Assembly: GCA_029974175.1 (NCBI GenBank)
Contig: JARKSS010000400.1
Span: 1-33,547, forward strand
Length of the DNA: 33,547 bases
From: Vicinamibacterales bacterium
GTDB lineage: Bacteria > Acidobacteriota > Vicinamibacteria > Vicinamibacterales > Fen-181
Direction: 5' to 3'
Part shown: positions 1 through 6,309 of the stretch, one piece after another
How the letters are laid out: every line of letters begins with the position of its first letter
Numbering within the stretch: position 1 is the first letter of the stretch
Position numbers and translations under genes: made by a program
Notes under the pieces: model-generated
Told to the model about the DNA's origin: nothing
Databases searched by the model: none
Seen by the model: the letters and a program-made list of their open reading frames with translations, nothing else

Positions 1-935
1 TGCGCGCCGACAACGTCGAGATGCCGACCCTTGGCGGTCCTTCCCGCGCAACGGGCGGACGGCAGCGCGGCCCGGCCGTGTTCGCGCGCATGGCCGCCCC
101 GCTTGGTCCGCGCCTCTCGATCGAGGGTGGAGCGCGATGGGAAACGTGGGTGAACCAGGCGGTGGCTGCCGGCGGGTCGAGCCGCGCCGGCAGCCTGAGC
201 CCGCGCCTCTCGATCGCCTGGCACGCGTGGCCGGGGGTGGTGGTCAACGCGTCGGCCTACCGGGCGTTCCGCGCGCCGACGCTCAACGAACTGTACCGGG
301 GATTCCGGGTCGGCTCGATTGCCACCGCGCCGAACGACCGCCTGGGCCCCGAGCGTTCGAGCGGCGCCGAGGGCGGGGTGACGATGACGAGGCGACGCGT
401 GTCGGTACGGGCGACAGGCTGGTGGAACCTCCTCGACGACCCGGTTGCGAACGTGACGATCGGGCCGGGTGAACGGCAGCGCCAGAACGTCGGCGAGATC
501 CGGGCGTCTGGTTTCGAGACCGAGCTCGTCGTCCGGCCGGCCGCCGCCATCGAGTGGACCTCGTCGCTGGCGCTCACGCGCTCGACGTTCCACGACGCGC
601 TGCGCCTGGCGCTCGACGGTCGGCGCGTGCCCCAGGTGCCAGGCCGGCAGTTCTCCTCACGCCTGCGCGTTCTTGGCGAACGCGTGTGGGCGAGTGCCGA
701 GCTGAAGCACGTGGGCCGGCAGTACGAGGACGACCTGAACGAACTGCCGCTCTCTCCCGCGTCGGTGATTGACGTGGTCGCCGGGTGGCGCGTGCATCGC
801 CGCGTAGATGTGCGGGTTGGCGTGGAGAATGTCACCGGTCGCGAGGTGGAAGTGGGGCGCACGCCCGTCTCGACCATCGGCCTGCCGCGAACCCTTCACG
901 TGAGCGTGCGCATCGCGAGCCGACGCGCACCTTGA
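1..935 (+). CDS. TonB-dependent outer-membrane receptor, C-terminal part (5' end outside window)
   Basis: The reading frame is open from the first bases, so the true start lies upstream. About 310 residues of the C-terminal beta-barrel are present. The stretch APTLNELYRGF followed by N..LGPE.S...E.G is the conserved barrel signature of TonB-dependent receptors (siderophore, vitamin B12 or glycan uptake across the outer membrane). Alternating hydrophobic/polar strands continue to the end, and the protein closes with RTLHVSVRIASRRAP. The last strand lacks the usual terminal aromatic residue because a short basic tail follows it. The plug domain and TonB box are not visible, so the substrate cannot be named. 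No terminator was found after the stop. Confidence 0.88.
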   Translation, partial: RADNVEMPTLGGPSRATGGRQRGPAVFARMAAPLGPRLSIEGGARWETWVNQAVAAGGSSRAGSLSPRLSIAWHAWPGVVVNASAYRAFRAPTLNELYRGFRVGSIATAPNDRLGPERSSGAEGGVTMTRRRVSVRATGWWNLLDDPVANVTIGPGERQRQNVGEIRASGFETELVVRPAAAIEWTSSLALTRSTFHDALRLALDGRRVPQVPGRQFSSRLRVLGERVWASAELKHVGRQYEDDLNELPLSPASVIDVVAGWRVHRRVDVRVGVENVTGREVEVGRTPVSTIGLPRTLHVSVRIASRRAP

Positions 936-1122
936 CAACCACGACGCGCCGGTCTAGCGCCTTAGCCGGCCGTGCGGCCCAGCGGATCGAACCGCAAGCG
1001 GCCCTCGTCTCGCTCAAGCGTCACAACTCGTGGCACCTCGCTTGCTGCCTCCCGAACTGCCGGGCAGTCCCGGGGGCTGCCGGGGGAAACCAGGACACGC
1101 GGACGTCATCCAAGGAGACGGC

Positions 1123-1386
1123 ATGGCAACGATGGATCCGATCAAGGCGGCCGAGCAGCAGACCGAAGGCCGGGTTGCACGCGCGATCGAAGAGCAGACG
1201 GCGAAGCTTCCCTCCGACACGTTCATGTGGGCGGCCGTTGGATCGATGGCAACCTCCCTCACCTTCGAGCTCATGGGGAAGCGCGAGATGGCGCTCTTCG
1301 TGGGGCAGTGGGCGCCGACGCTGCTGATCTTCGGGCTGTACAACAAGCTGGTGAAACAGCTGGGTCACGACCGGCTGAACCCGTAG
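1123..1386 (+). CDS. Small membrane protein, function unknown
   Basis: This 87-residue protein is not recognised. The start is the ATG at 1123, chosen because AAGGAG at 1112-1117 sits 5 nt upstream; an in-frame GTG at 1030 would add a Pro/Gly-rich, low-quality N-terminus. The N-terminal 30 residues are charged and probably helical (KAAEQQTEG..ARAIEEQ). Two hydrophobic segments follow at about residues 33-50 and 57-76, separated by MGKRE, which suggests a small two-helix inner-membrane protein. It lies 48 nt upstream of a membrane-anchored dehydrogenase on the same strand and is probably co-transcribed with it. No catalytic motif is visible. Confidence 0.7.
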   Translation: MATMDPIKAAEQQTEGRVARAIEEQTAKLPSDTFMWAAVGSMATSLTFELMGKREMALFVGQWAPTLLIFGLYNKLVKQLGHDRLNP

Positions 1387-1434
1387 GAAGGAAAGGGAGC
1401 CGTCGCTCCCGGCGGGCTTCTCACGAGAAACGCG

Positions 1435-2427
1435 ATGCAACCAGAGGTCGTCGTCGTGACCGGCGCCTCGGCGGGCGTGGGACGGGCCACCGCGCGTCTG
1501 TTCGGGCAACGCGGTGCCCGGGTCGGGCTGCTGGCGCGCGGACGCGACGGCCTCGAGGGCGCGCGGCGCGAGATCGAGGAGGCGGGCGGGATGGCGCTCG
1601 TCCTGCCCACCGACGTGGCCGACGCGAGCCAGGTGGAGCGGGCGGCCGAGCGAATCGAGGCCGAGTGGGGGCCCATCGACGTCTGGGTCAACAACGCGAT
1701 GGTCTCGGTCTTCTCCCCGGTCAAGGACATGACGGCGGAGGACTACCGGCGGGTGACCGAGGTCACCTACCTTGGCGTCGTGCACGGCACGCTTGCCGCG
1801 CTCCGGCGGATGCTCCCACGCGACCGGGGGACGATCGTGCAGGTGGGCTCGGCGCTGGCGTACCGGGGCATCCCGCTCCAGTCGGCCTACTGCGCTGCAA
1901 AGCACGCTGTCCAGGGCTTCTGCGACTCGCTCTGGAGCGAGTTGCTGCACGACAACAGCCGGGTGCGCCTGACGATGGTGCAGCTGCCGGCGCTGAACAC
2001 GCCGCAGTTCTCCTGGGTGAAGTCGCGCCTGCCGCGCAGGCCGCAGCCGGTGCCGCCGATCTACCAGCCGGAGCTGGCGGCCGAGGCCATCTTCTACGCA
2101 TCGCGGGCCGGGCGCCGCGAGATCGACGTCGGGTGGCCGACGGTCCAGGCGATCGTGGGCAACAAGCTCGCGGCGTGGTATGCCGACCGCTACCTCGCGC
2201 GGAACGGGTACGAGTCGCAGCAGTACGATGGCGTGGCCGATCCCGGCCGCCCTCACAACCTCTGGGAACCGCTTCCGGGAGACTTCGGCGCGCACGGCGA
2301 ATTCGACGATCGCTCGACCGGATCCAGCCCGCAGCTCTGGCTCAACATGCGGCGCGACTGGGTCGTGGCCGCGGCCGCGTCGCTGATGCTGTTCCTGGCG
2401 GCCGGCCGGGTGGCGCGGGCACTTTGA
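1435..2427 (+). CDS. Short-chain dehydrogenase/reductase with C-terminal membrane anchor
   Basis: This 330-residue classical SDR has the NAD(P)-binding motif TGASAGVG at residues 9-16, NNA at 86-88, catalytic Ser139, and the active-site pair Tyr152/Lys156 (YCAAK). It should carry out an NAD(P)-dependent carbonyl/alcohol redox reaction; the substrate is unknown. It is about 80 residues longer than a minimal SDR. The extra C-terminal part contains a polar stretch and ends in one hydrophobic helix (about residues 308-328), so the enzyme is probably tethered to the inner membrane with its catalytic domain in the cytoplasm. The stop codon overlaps the -35 element of the following kor promoter. Confidence 0.88.
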   Translation: MQPEVVVVTGASAGVGRATARLFGQRGARVGLLARGRDGLEGARREIEEAGGMALVLPTDVADASQVERAAERIEAEWGPIDVWVNNAMVSVFSPVKDMTAEDYRRVTEVTYLGVVHGTLAALRRMLPRDRGTIVQVGSALAYRGIPLQSAYCAAKHAVQGFCDSLWSELLHDNSRVRLTMVQLPALNTPQFSWVKSRLPRRPQPVPPIYQPELAAEAIFYASRAGRREIDVGWPTVQAIVGNKLAAWYADRYLARNGYESQQYDGVADPGRPHNLWEPLPGDFGAHGEFDDRSTGSSPQLWLNMRRDWVVAAAASLMLFLAAGRVARAL

Positions 2428-2452
2428 AAAACCCCCGTCTTGGCACTATCCT
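2424..2452 (+). promoter_or_regulatory. Predicted sigma70-type promoter of the kor operon
   Basis: TTGAAA (2424-2429) and TATCCT (2447-2452) are separated by 17 nt, matching five and four of six consensus positions. The -35 box overlaps the stop codon of the upstream dehydrogenase. Transcription would start near 2459, giving a leader of about 190 nt before korD. Confidence 0.5.
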
Positions 2453-2464
2453 TGTGGCAGCCTG

Positions 2465-2512
2465 CAGTAGACGACCACACAGGTCGCCCCTACTGTCTGC
2501 CCTCGGCAGTAG
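2465..2512 (+). promoter_or_regulatory. Alternative hairpins at the 5' end of the kor leader
   Basis: CAGTAG (2465-2470) can pair with CTACTG (2490-2495), enclosing a second stem CGACC (2472-2476)/GGTCG (2482-2486). The same CTACTG can instead pair with a second CAGTAG at 2507-2512, and CTGCC (2497-2501)/GGCAG (2505-2509) offers another option. The structures exclude each other. No U-run follows, so this is not a simple terminator. Confidence 0.4.
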
Positions 2513-2577
2513 GCCTGGCTTCCCCAATCGAGGCCTCGCACCTGCGGGTTCCAGCGAACGACAGCTGAGAGAAAAGC

Positions 2578-2644
2578 GAAGGTTGATCGACGGAGGATCG
2601 ACCTTCACCCGGGTCCGCCTCTGGGCGGGCCTCCGCTCGAGGTC
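2578..2644 (+). promoter_or_regulatory. Hairpins before korD, including one that can hide its ribosome-binding site
   Basis: An 11-bp stem with one G-U pair forms between 2578-2588 and 2596-2606. A second 8-bp stem forms between 2612-2619 and 2624-2631. The korD Shine-Dalgarno GAGG (2639-2642) can pair with CCTC at 2630-2633 in a 6-bp stem (2628-2633 with 2639-2644), which cannot coexist with the 2612-2631 stem. This is an ON/OFF-like arrangement; no known riboswitch class was recognised. Confidence 0.4.
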
Positions 2645-2649
2645 ACCGC

Positions 2650-2880
2650 ATGGCTCAACCCACCCGTCGCGTCCGCGGGGTCGTCGTCATCCACGCGGAG
2701 CGCTGCAAGGGCTGCGGGCTCTGCGTCGAGTTCTGCCCGACCGACGTCCTGGCGCTCTCGCCGGCCTTCACCAGCAAGGGCTACCACCCGCCCGAAGTCG
2801 TCCGGGGCGAGGCCTGTTCGGGGTGCGACTTGTGCGGCATGTACTGCCCGGACTTCGCGATATACGGATACCGCCTCTAG
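2650..2880 (+). CDS. korD: 2-oxoacid:ferredoxin oxidoreductase, ferredoxin-type delta subunit
   Basis: This 76-residue iron-sulfur protein has two CxxCxxCxxxCP motifs: Cys19/22/25/29 and Cys56/59/62/66. They should hold two [4Fe-4S] clusters that carry electrons from the catalytic KorAB core to free ferredoxin or another acceptor. It is the first gene of a korDABC operon. The ATG is supported by GAGG at 2639-2642 with 7 nt spacing. A 110-nt gap with a strong hairpin separates it from korA, while the later genes overlap, so its expression may be set separately. The identity is firm as a 4Fe-4S protein; the delta-subunit role rests on context. Confidence 0.9.
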   Translation: MAQPTRRVRGVVVIHAERCKGCGLCVEFCPTDVLALSPAFTSKGYHPPEVVRGEACSGCDLCGMYCPDFAIYGYRL

Positions 2881-2925
2881 CAGGCCGTGGCGAACGTCCG
2901 CCCACGTCCTGAAGAAGGGCGTTGC

Positions 2926-2953
2926 CAGGCCGCGCCGGTGTTCGGGCGGCCTG
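2926..2953 (+). other. GC-rich hairpin between korD and korA
   Basis: CAGGCCGC (2926-2933) pairs perfectly with GCGGCCTG (2946-2953), and an inner CCG/CGG extends the stem. An upstream CAGGCCG just after the korD stop (2881-2887) can compete for the same 3' arm. No U-tract follows, so it may stabilise or partly block the transcript rather than end it. Confidence 0.45.
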
Positions 2954-2990
2954 CCAGGATTGACCGACGCGCATCACCCAGAGGTTTCCG

Positions 2991-4145
2991 ATGCATGCCG
3001 ATCCGGCGGGCGTCCTGACGGGCGCCCACTTCCTCGACGGCGACCACGCGGCGTGCGAAGGCGCGCTGGCGGCCGAGTGCCGCTTCGTCGCCGGCTACCC
3101 GATTACACCCTCCACCGAGGTCGTCGAGCGCATCGCGCAGCGCTTCCCGCTGGTGGGAGGCGTGTTCATCCAGATGGAGGACGAGCTGGCCTCGTCGATC
3201 GCCATCGCGGGTGCCGTCTGGGGCGGAAAGCGGGCGATGACGGTCACCTCGGGCCCGGGCTTTTCACTGATGATGGAGCACGTGGGCTTCGCGGTGATGA
3301 CCGAGACGCCCTGCGTCTTCATCAACGTGCAGCGTGGCGGTCCTTCGACCGGGCTGCCGACGCTGCCCGCGCAGGCCGACATGATGCAGGCGCGGTGGGG
3401 CTCGCACGGCGACTACGAGATCATCGCCCTCTCGCCCAACTCGCCGCAGGAGTGCTTCGACCTCACCTTCAAGGCGTTCAACCTCGCCGAGCAGTACCGG
3501 GTCCCCGTGCTCGTGATGATGGACGAATGCGTGGGCCACATGATGGAGCGGGTCGTGATCCCGAGGGCCGAAGAACTGGAGATCTACCCGCGCAGGTGGA
3601 CGAAGGCGGCGCCCGGGGAGTACCTCCCGTTCGCGCCGGGCGAGGACCTGGTGCCGGCAATGGCGCGCGCGGGGCAGGGCTACCGCTTCCACATGACGGG
3701 CCTGACGCACAACGAGCGCGGCTACCCCGATATGTCGGTGGCGGCGCAGGCCCGGCTGGTCGCACGGCTGACCGACAAGATCAGGAAGAACGCGGACGCC
3801 CTGCAGGACGTCGTCGAGGACGGCGTGGACGGCGCCGACGTGGTGGTCGTGTGCTACGGGATCACTTCCCGGGTCGCGCTGCCGGCCATCGAGGCCTGCC
3901 GCGCGAGCGGGTTGAAGGTGGGCTGGCTGCGCCTGCGCACGGTGTGGCCGTTCCCCGAGCGCCTGATCCGGGACCTGGCGTCCGGTCTCCGGGCGTTCGT
4001 GGTGCCCGAGCTGAACATGGGGCAGATCGTGCGCGAGGTCGAGCGCTGCGCCGGCGCCGCCCGCGTGGTCGGCGTTCCGCACGCCGGCGGCACGGTCCAC
4101 GACCCCGCCGTCATCGAGCGGGCGATCAGGGAGGCAGTGCGATGA
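2991..4145 (+). CDS. korA: 2-oxoacid:ferredoxin oxidoreductase alpha subunit
   Basis: This 384-residue protein carries the alpha-subunit signature GYPITPSTEVVERI near residue 35, then a pyrimidine-binding-type domain and a transketolase C-terminal-type domain (around FVVPELNMGQIVREVER). With KorB it decarboxylates a 2-oxoacid, probably 2-oxoglutarate, to its acyl-CoA while reducing ferredoxin. It lacks the N-terminal gamma domain found in fused alpha subunits, which agrees with a separate korC downstream. The ATG is preceded by GAGG at 2981-2984 with 6 nt spacing. Its stop overlaps the korB start (ATGA). Oxoglutarate is preferred over pyruvate by family resemblance only. Confidence 0.92.
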   Translation: MHADPAGVLTGAHFLDGDHAACEGALAAECRFVAGYPITPSTEVVERIAQRFPLVGGVFIQMEDELASSIAIAGAVWGGKRAMTVTSGPGFSLMMEHVGFAVMTETPCVFINVQRGGPSTGLPTLPAQADMMQARWGSHGDYEIIALSPNSPQECFDLTFKAFNLAEQYRVPVLVMMDECVGHMMERVVIPRAEELEIYPRRWTKAAPGEYLPFAPGEDLVPAMARAGQGYRFHMTGLTHNERGYPDMSVAAQARLVARLTDKIRKNADALQDVVEDGVDGADVVVVCYGITSRVALPAIEACRASGLKVGWLRLRTVWPFPERLIRDLASGLRAFVVPELNMGQIVREVERCAGAARVVGVPHAGGTVHDPAVIERAIREAVR

Positions 4146-4990
4146 GCGAGCGAGCGAACCCGGTCGAACGCTACCTGCGCTCCGACCGCATCCCGCACAT
4201 CTGGTGCCCGGGCTGCGGCATCGGGACGACCGTGAACTGCTTCACGCGGGCCATCGACGAGAGCGGCATCCCGATGGACCGCCTGGCCGTGGTGTCGGGC
4301 ATCGGGTGCACGGGGCGCGTCGCGGGCTACATGCACGTGGACTCGTTCCACACGACGCACGGCCGCGCGATCCCGTTCGCCACGGGCCTCAAGCTGGCCG
4401 CCCCCGGGATGAAGGTGGTCGTCTACTCGGGCGACGGCGACCTGTTCGCCATCGGCGGCAACCACTTCATCCACGCCGCGCGCCGCAACCTCGACATGAC
4501 CGTGGTCTGCGTCAACAACCTCACCTACGGCATGACCGGCGGGCAGCTCACCCCGACCACGCCCGAGGAGGCCATCGCCTCGACGTCGCCGTACGGCAAC
4601 TTCGAGCAGCCGTTCAACCTGCCGTACCTGGCCGAGTCGTGCGGCGCGGTCTACGTGGCGCGGTGGACCACCTACCACGTGACGCACCTGAAGAAGGCGA
4701 TGCGCGAGGCGCTGCTCAAGAAGGGGTTCTCGTTCGTCGAGGTGATCTCGCCCTGCCCGACGCTCTACGGGCGGCGCAACCGGATCGGCGACGGCCTCGA
4801 CGAGGTGAAGACCTACAAGCAGCGGAGCGTCATCAGGAACGGTGCGCCCACCAGCGAGGTGTCGCTCGGGATGACCGGGCCGATCGTGGTGGGGAAGTTC
4901 GTCGACCGCGAGCGTCCGACCTACCAGGACGCGATGGACCAATTCTATGCGCGCAAGCTGGGCGACCGGTACGCGCGGGCGAGTCAGTAA
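4142..4990 (+). CDS. korB: 2-oxoacid:ferredoxin oxidoreductase beta subunit (thiamine diphosphate-binding)
   Basis: This 282-residue catalytic subunit has the thiamine diphosphate/Mg motif GDGD at residues 97-100, followed about 25 residues later by NN. The cluster ligands of two-subunit OFORs are present: Cys22 and Cys25 (WCPGCG), Cys56 (GIGCTGR) and Cys205 (SPCPTLYG), consistent with one [4Fe-4S] cluster next to the cofactor. It starts in an ATGA overlap with korA and ends in a TAATG overlap with korC, so the three are translationally coupled. Stable 1:1 stoichiometry is likely. The oxoacid specificity cannot be read from the sequence. Confidence 0.93.
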   Translation: MSERANPVERYLRSDRIPHIWCPGCGIGTTVNCFTRAIDESGIPMDRLAVVSGIGCTGRVAGYMHVDSFHTTHGRAIPFATGLKLAAPGMKVVVYSGDGDLFAIGGNHFIHAARRNLDMTVVCVNNLTYGMTGGQLTPTTPEEAIASTSPYGNFEQPFNLPYLAESCGAVYVARWTTYHVTHLKKAMREALLKKGFSFVEVISPCPTLYGRRNRIGDGLDEVKTYKQRSVIRNGAPTSEVSLGMTGPIVVGKFVDRERPTYQDAMDQFYARKLGDRYARASQ

Positions 4991-5553
4991 TGGCGCAGAC
5001 CCAGATTCGAATTGGCGGCTTCGGCGGGCAGGGCGTCATCCTGAGCGGCATCATCATCGGCCGCGCGGCGGCGATCCACGCCGGCCTCAATGCCACGCTG
5101 GTCCAGAGCTTCGGGCCCGAGGCGCGCGGCAGCTCGTCGAGCGCCGAGCTGATCGTGTCGAGCGAGCCGATCTGGTATCCCTACGTGAAGCACCTCGACA
5201 TGCTGGTCGTGCTCTCGCAGGACGCCTACAACAAGTTCAGCCCGGCGCTCCGCCCGAGGGGCCTCCTGGTCACAGAGGCCGACCTCGTCAAGCCCGAGCC
5301 GCCGATCCCCGGCGCCAGGCACTTCGTGGTGCCCGCCACCCGCCTCGCGGAGGAACTCGGGCGCAAGATCGTCCTCAACATCATCTCCGTCGGCTTCTTC
5401 GGGGCGGTGAGTCAGCTGATGCCCCTCGAGGCGATCGAGCGGGCCGTGAAGGAATCGGTGCCCCCGGGGACGCTCGACCTCAACCTGAAAGCGTTTCGGA
5501 AGGGCTGGGAAGCGGGAGAGCAGGCCCTGAAGCAAGCCCCGGCCATGGCATGA
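4990..5553 (+). CDS. korC: 2-oxoacid:ferredoxin oxidoreductase gamma subunit
   Basis: This 187-residue gamma subunit has the glycine-rich GGFGGQGVILSG at residues 9-20 and SFGPEARGSSSSAELIVS around 40-57, both typical of the KorC/VorC/PorG family. This domain binds CoA in fused enzymes. The start ATG shares one base with the korB stop (TAATG). It is the last gene of the operon; an A/T-rich hairpin begins 45 nt after the stop. Finding delta, alpha, beta and gamma as four separate genes matches the archaeal-type four-subunit KOR arrangement. Confidence 0.92.
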   Translation: MAQTQIRIGGFGGQGVILSGIIIGRAAAIHAGLNATLVQSFGPEARGSSSSAELIVSSEPIWYPYVKHLDMLVVLSQDAYNKFSPALRPRGLLVTEADLVKPEPPIPGARHFVVPATRLAEELGRKIVLNIISVGFFGAVSQLMPLEAIERAVKESVPPGTLDLNLKAFRKGWEAGEQALKQAPAMA

Positions 5554-5597
5554 AGATCCGGCGGACGCGGCGCCCTATGCCGGCCGAGCGTGGGCAC

Positions 5598-5618
5598 AAA
5601 AAGGAAGAGTTCCTTTTT
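5598..5618. terminator. Hairpin with T5/A5 ends, likely bidirectional terminator
   Basis: AAAAAGGAA (5598-5606) and TTCCTTTTT (5610-5618) form a perfect 9-bp stem with a 3-nt loop, giving a T-run on either strand. It lies between the end of korC (plus) and the end of the small minus-strand gene, where both transcripts need to stop. The stem is A/T-rich, so strength is uncertain. Confidence 0.6.
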
Positions 5619-5636
5619 CAGGCAGCCGTGACGTCA

Positions 5637-5657
5637 TTACCCGGTTGTGTCGGGTAA
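5637..5657. other. Perfect 7-bp inverted repeat in the convergent intergenic region
   Basis: TTACCCG (5637-5643) and CGGGTAA (5651-5657) are perfect inverted copies around a 7-nt spacer. A further 7-bp pair, CCCGAAC (5679-5685)/GTTCGGG (5704-5710), follows. They may assist termination of the minus-strand gene. Confidence 0.4.
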
Positions 5658-5724
5658 CGAAACAGACCACCTGACATCCCCGAACAGAAGACCTGCCCCT
5701 GCGGTTCGGGACCGCCGCCTGTCC

Positions 5725-6066
5725 CTACGTCTTGGGACCGCCGAGCGATGGCACCTCGGTGTGCGGCGAATGCACCTCGTACAAGTTTCCCGCATCGTCG
5801 ATGCCGTAGGTCGCGACGGCATCGTTGATGTCGTCGCCGTCGAGCGTCGTCCGTGTCTTTCCCTCGAGCAGTCTGGGCGGTGGCGGGAACTTGCGAACCG
5901 TTGAGTCGGATGCCCCGGGCGGCGGCGGGATGCTCGGTTCCGACAAGGTGTGTGCCGGCGCGACCGGCGAGACCGCAGTCTCGAGTCTTGCGCCGCCGGA
6001 GGCACCAAGGACGAGTACCGCCACCATCGCCAGCGTCCCGCCCGAAACCGTGAATACCCGAAGCAT
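5725..6066 (-). CDS. Small proline-rich membrane-anchored or secreted protein, function unknown
   Basis: This 113-residue protein is not recognised. The ATG at 6066 is chosen because GAGGGG lies 7 nt upstream (6074-6079, minus strand); a longer in-frame extension would add only Arg/Gly-rich sequence. Residues 4-24 form an uncleaved-looking signal or anchor helix (TLAMVAVLVLGASGG). A Ser/Pro-rich spacer with two PPPP runs follows. The C-terminal 45 residues (around DGDDINDAVATYGIDDAGN) look folded and acidic. It is divergent from the penicillin-binding protein gene and convergent with kor. A periplasmic location is inferred; no known domain was seen. Confidence 0.55.
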   Translation of the reverse strand: MLRVFTVSGGTLAMVAVLVLGASGGARLETAVSPVAPAHTLSEPSIPPPPGASDSTVRKFPPPPRLLEGKTRTTLDGDDINDAVATYGIDDAGNLYEVHSPHTEVPSLGGPKT

Positions 6067-6309
6067 CAACTGACCCCTCACCGCGGCTCTCCCCCGGTCC
6101 GACCCGGCTCCCCGCCTCGCCCTCTTCGCGGTCCCGCGCTTGGCGCCCGCACCGCCCGACGGAGGGCCGTCGGCCCCGCCACCCTCTGTCGGCGCCGCCC
6201 GAACCCGATCCGTCTTGATGACCCGGACGGTCCTGTTGCAACCGAAGTGCCACAACGCCCCGGACGGCCGGCCGTGGCGCGCGAGTTGCTATTGAGCAGG
6301 CAGAGATTT
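6067..6309. other. Divergent intergenic region
   Basis: This 243-nt GC-rich gap lies between the small minus-strand gene and the penicillin-binding protein gene and must hold promoters for both. No convincing -35/-10 pair was found. TATTGA just upstream of the plus-strand start is a possible -10, but it lacks a matching -35. Confidence 0.3.

Noticed and set aside
932-960. TTGACA overlapping the receptor stop as a promoter for the small membrane protein
   Set aside because: The hexamer 17 nt downstream is TAGCGC, a poor -10, and the position would leave a long leader with no support.
1021-2295. 424-codon minus-strand open frame opposite the dehydrogenase
   Set aside because: It is a codon-composition shadow of a recognised SDR; no ribosome-binding site or domain.
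2565-2570. CTGAGA, resembling part of a TPP riboswitch, in the leader of a thiamine-dependent enzyme operon
   Set aside because: The other conserved TPP blocks (the GGGGTGC-like segment and the ACCTGATC/AGGGAA side) are absent, so the hexamer alone is treated as chance.
5629-5636. TGACGTCA palindrome
   Set aside because: A single 8-bp palindrome is expected by chance and no bacterial regulator is known to require it here.
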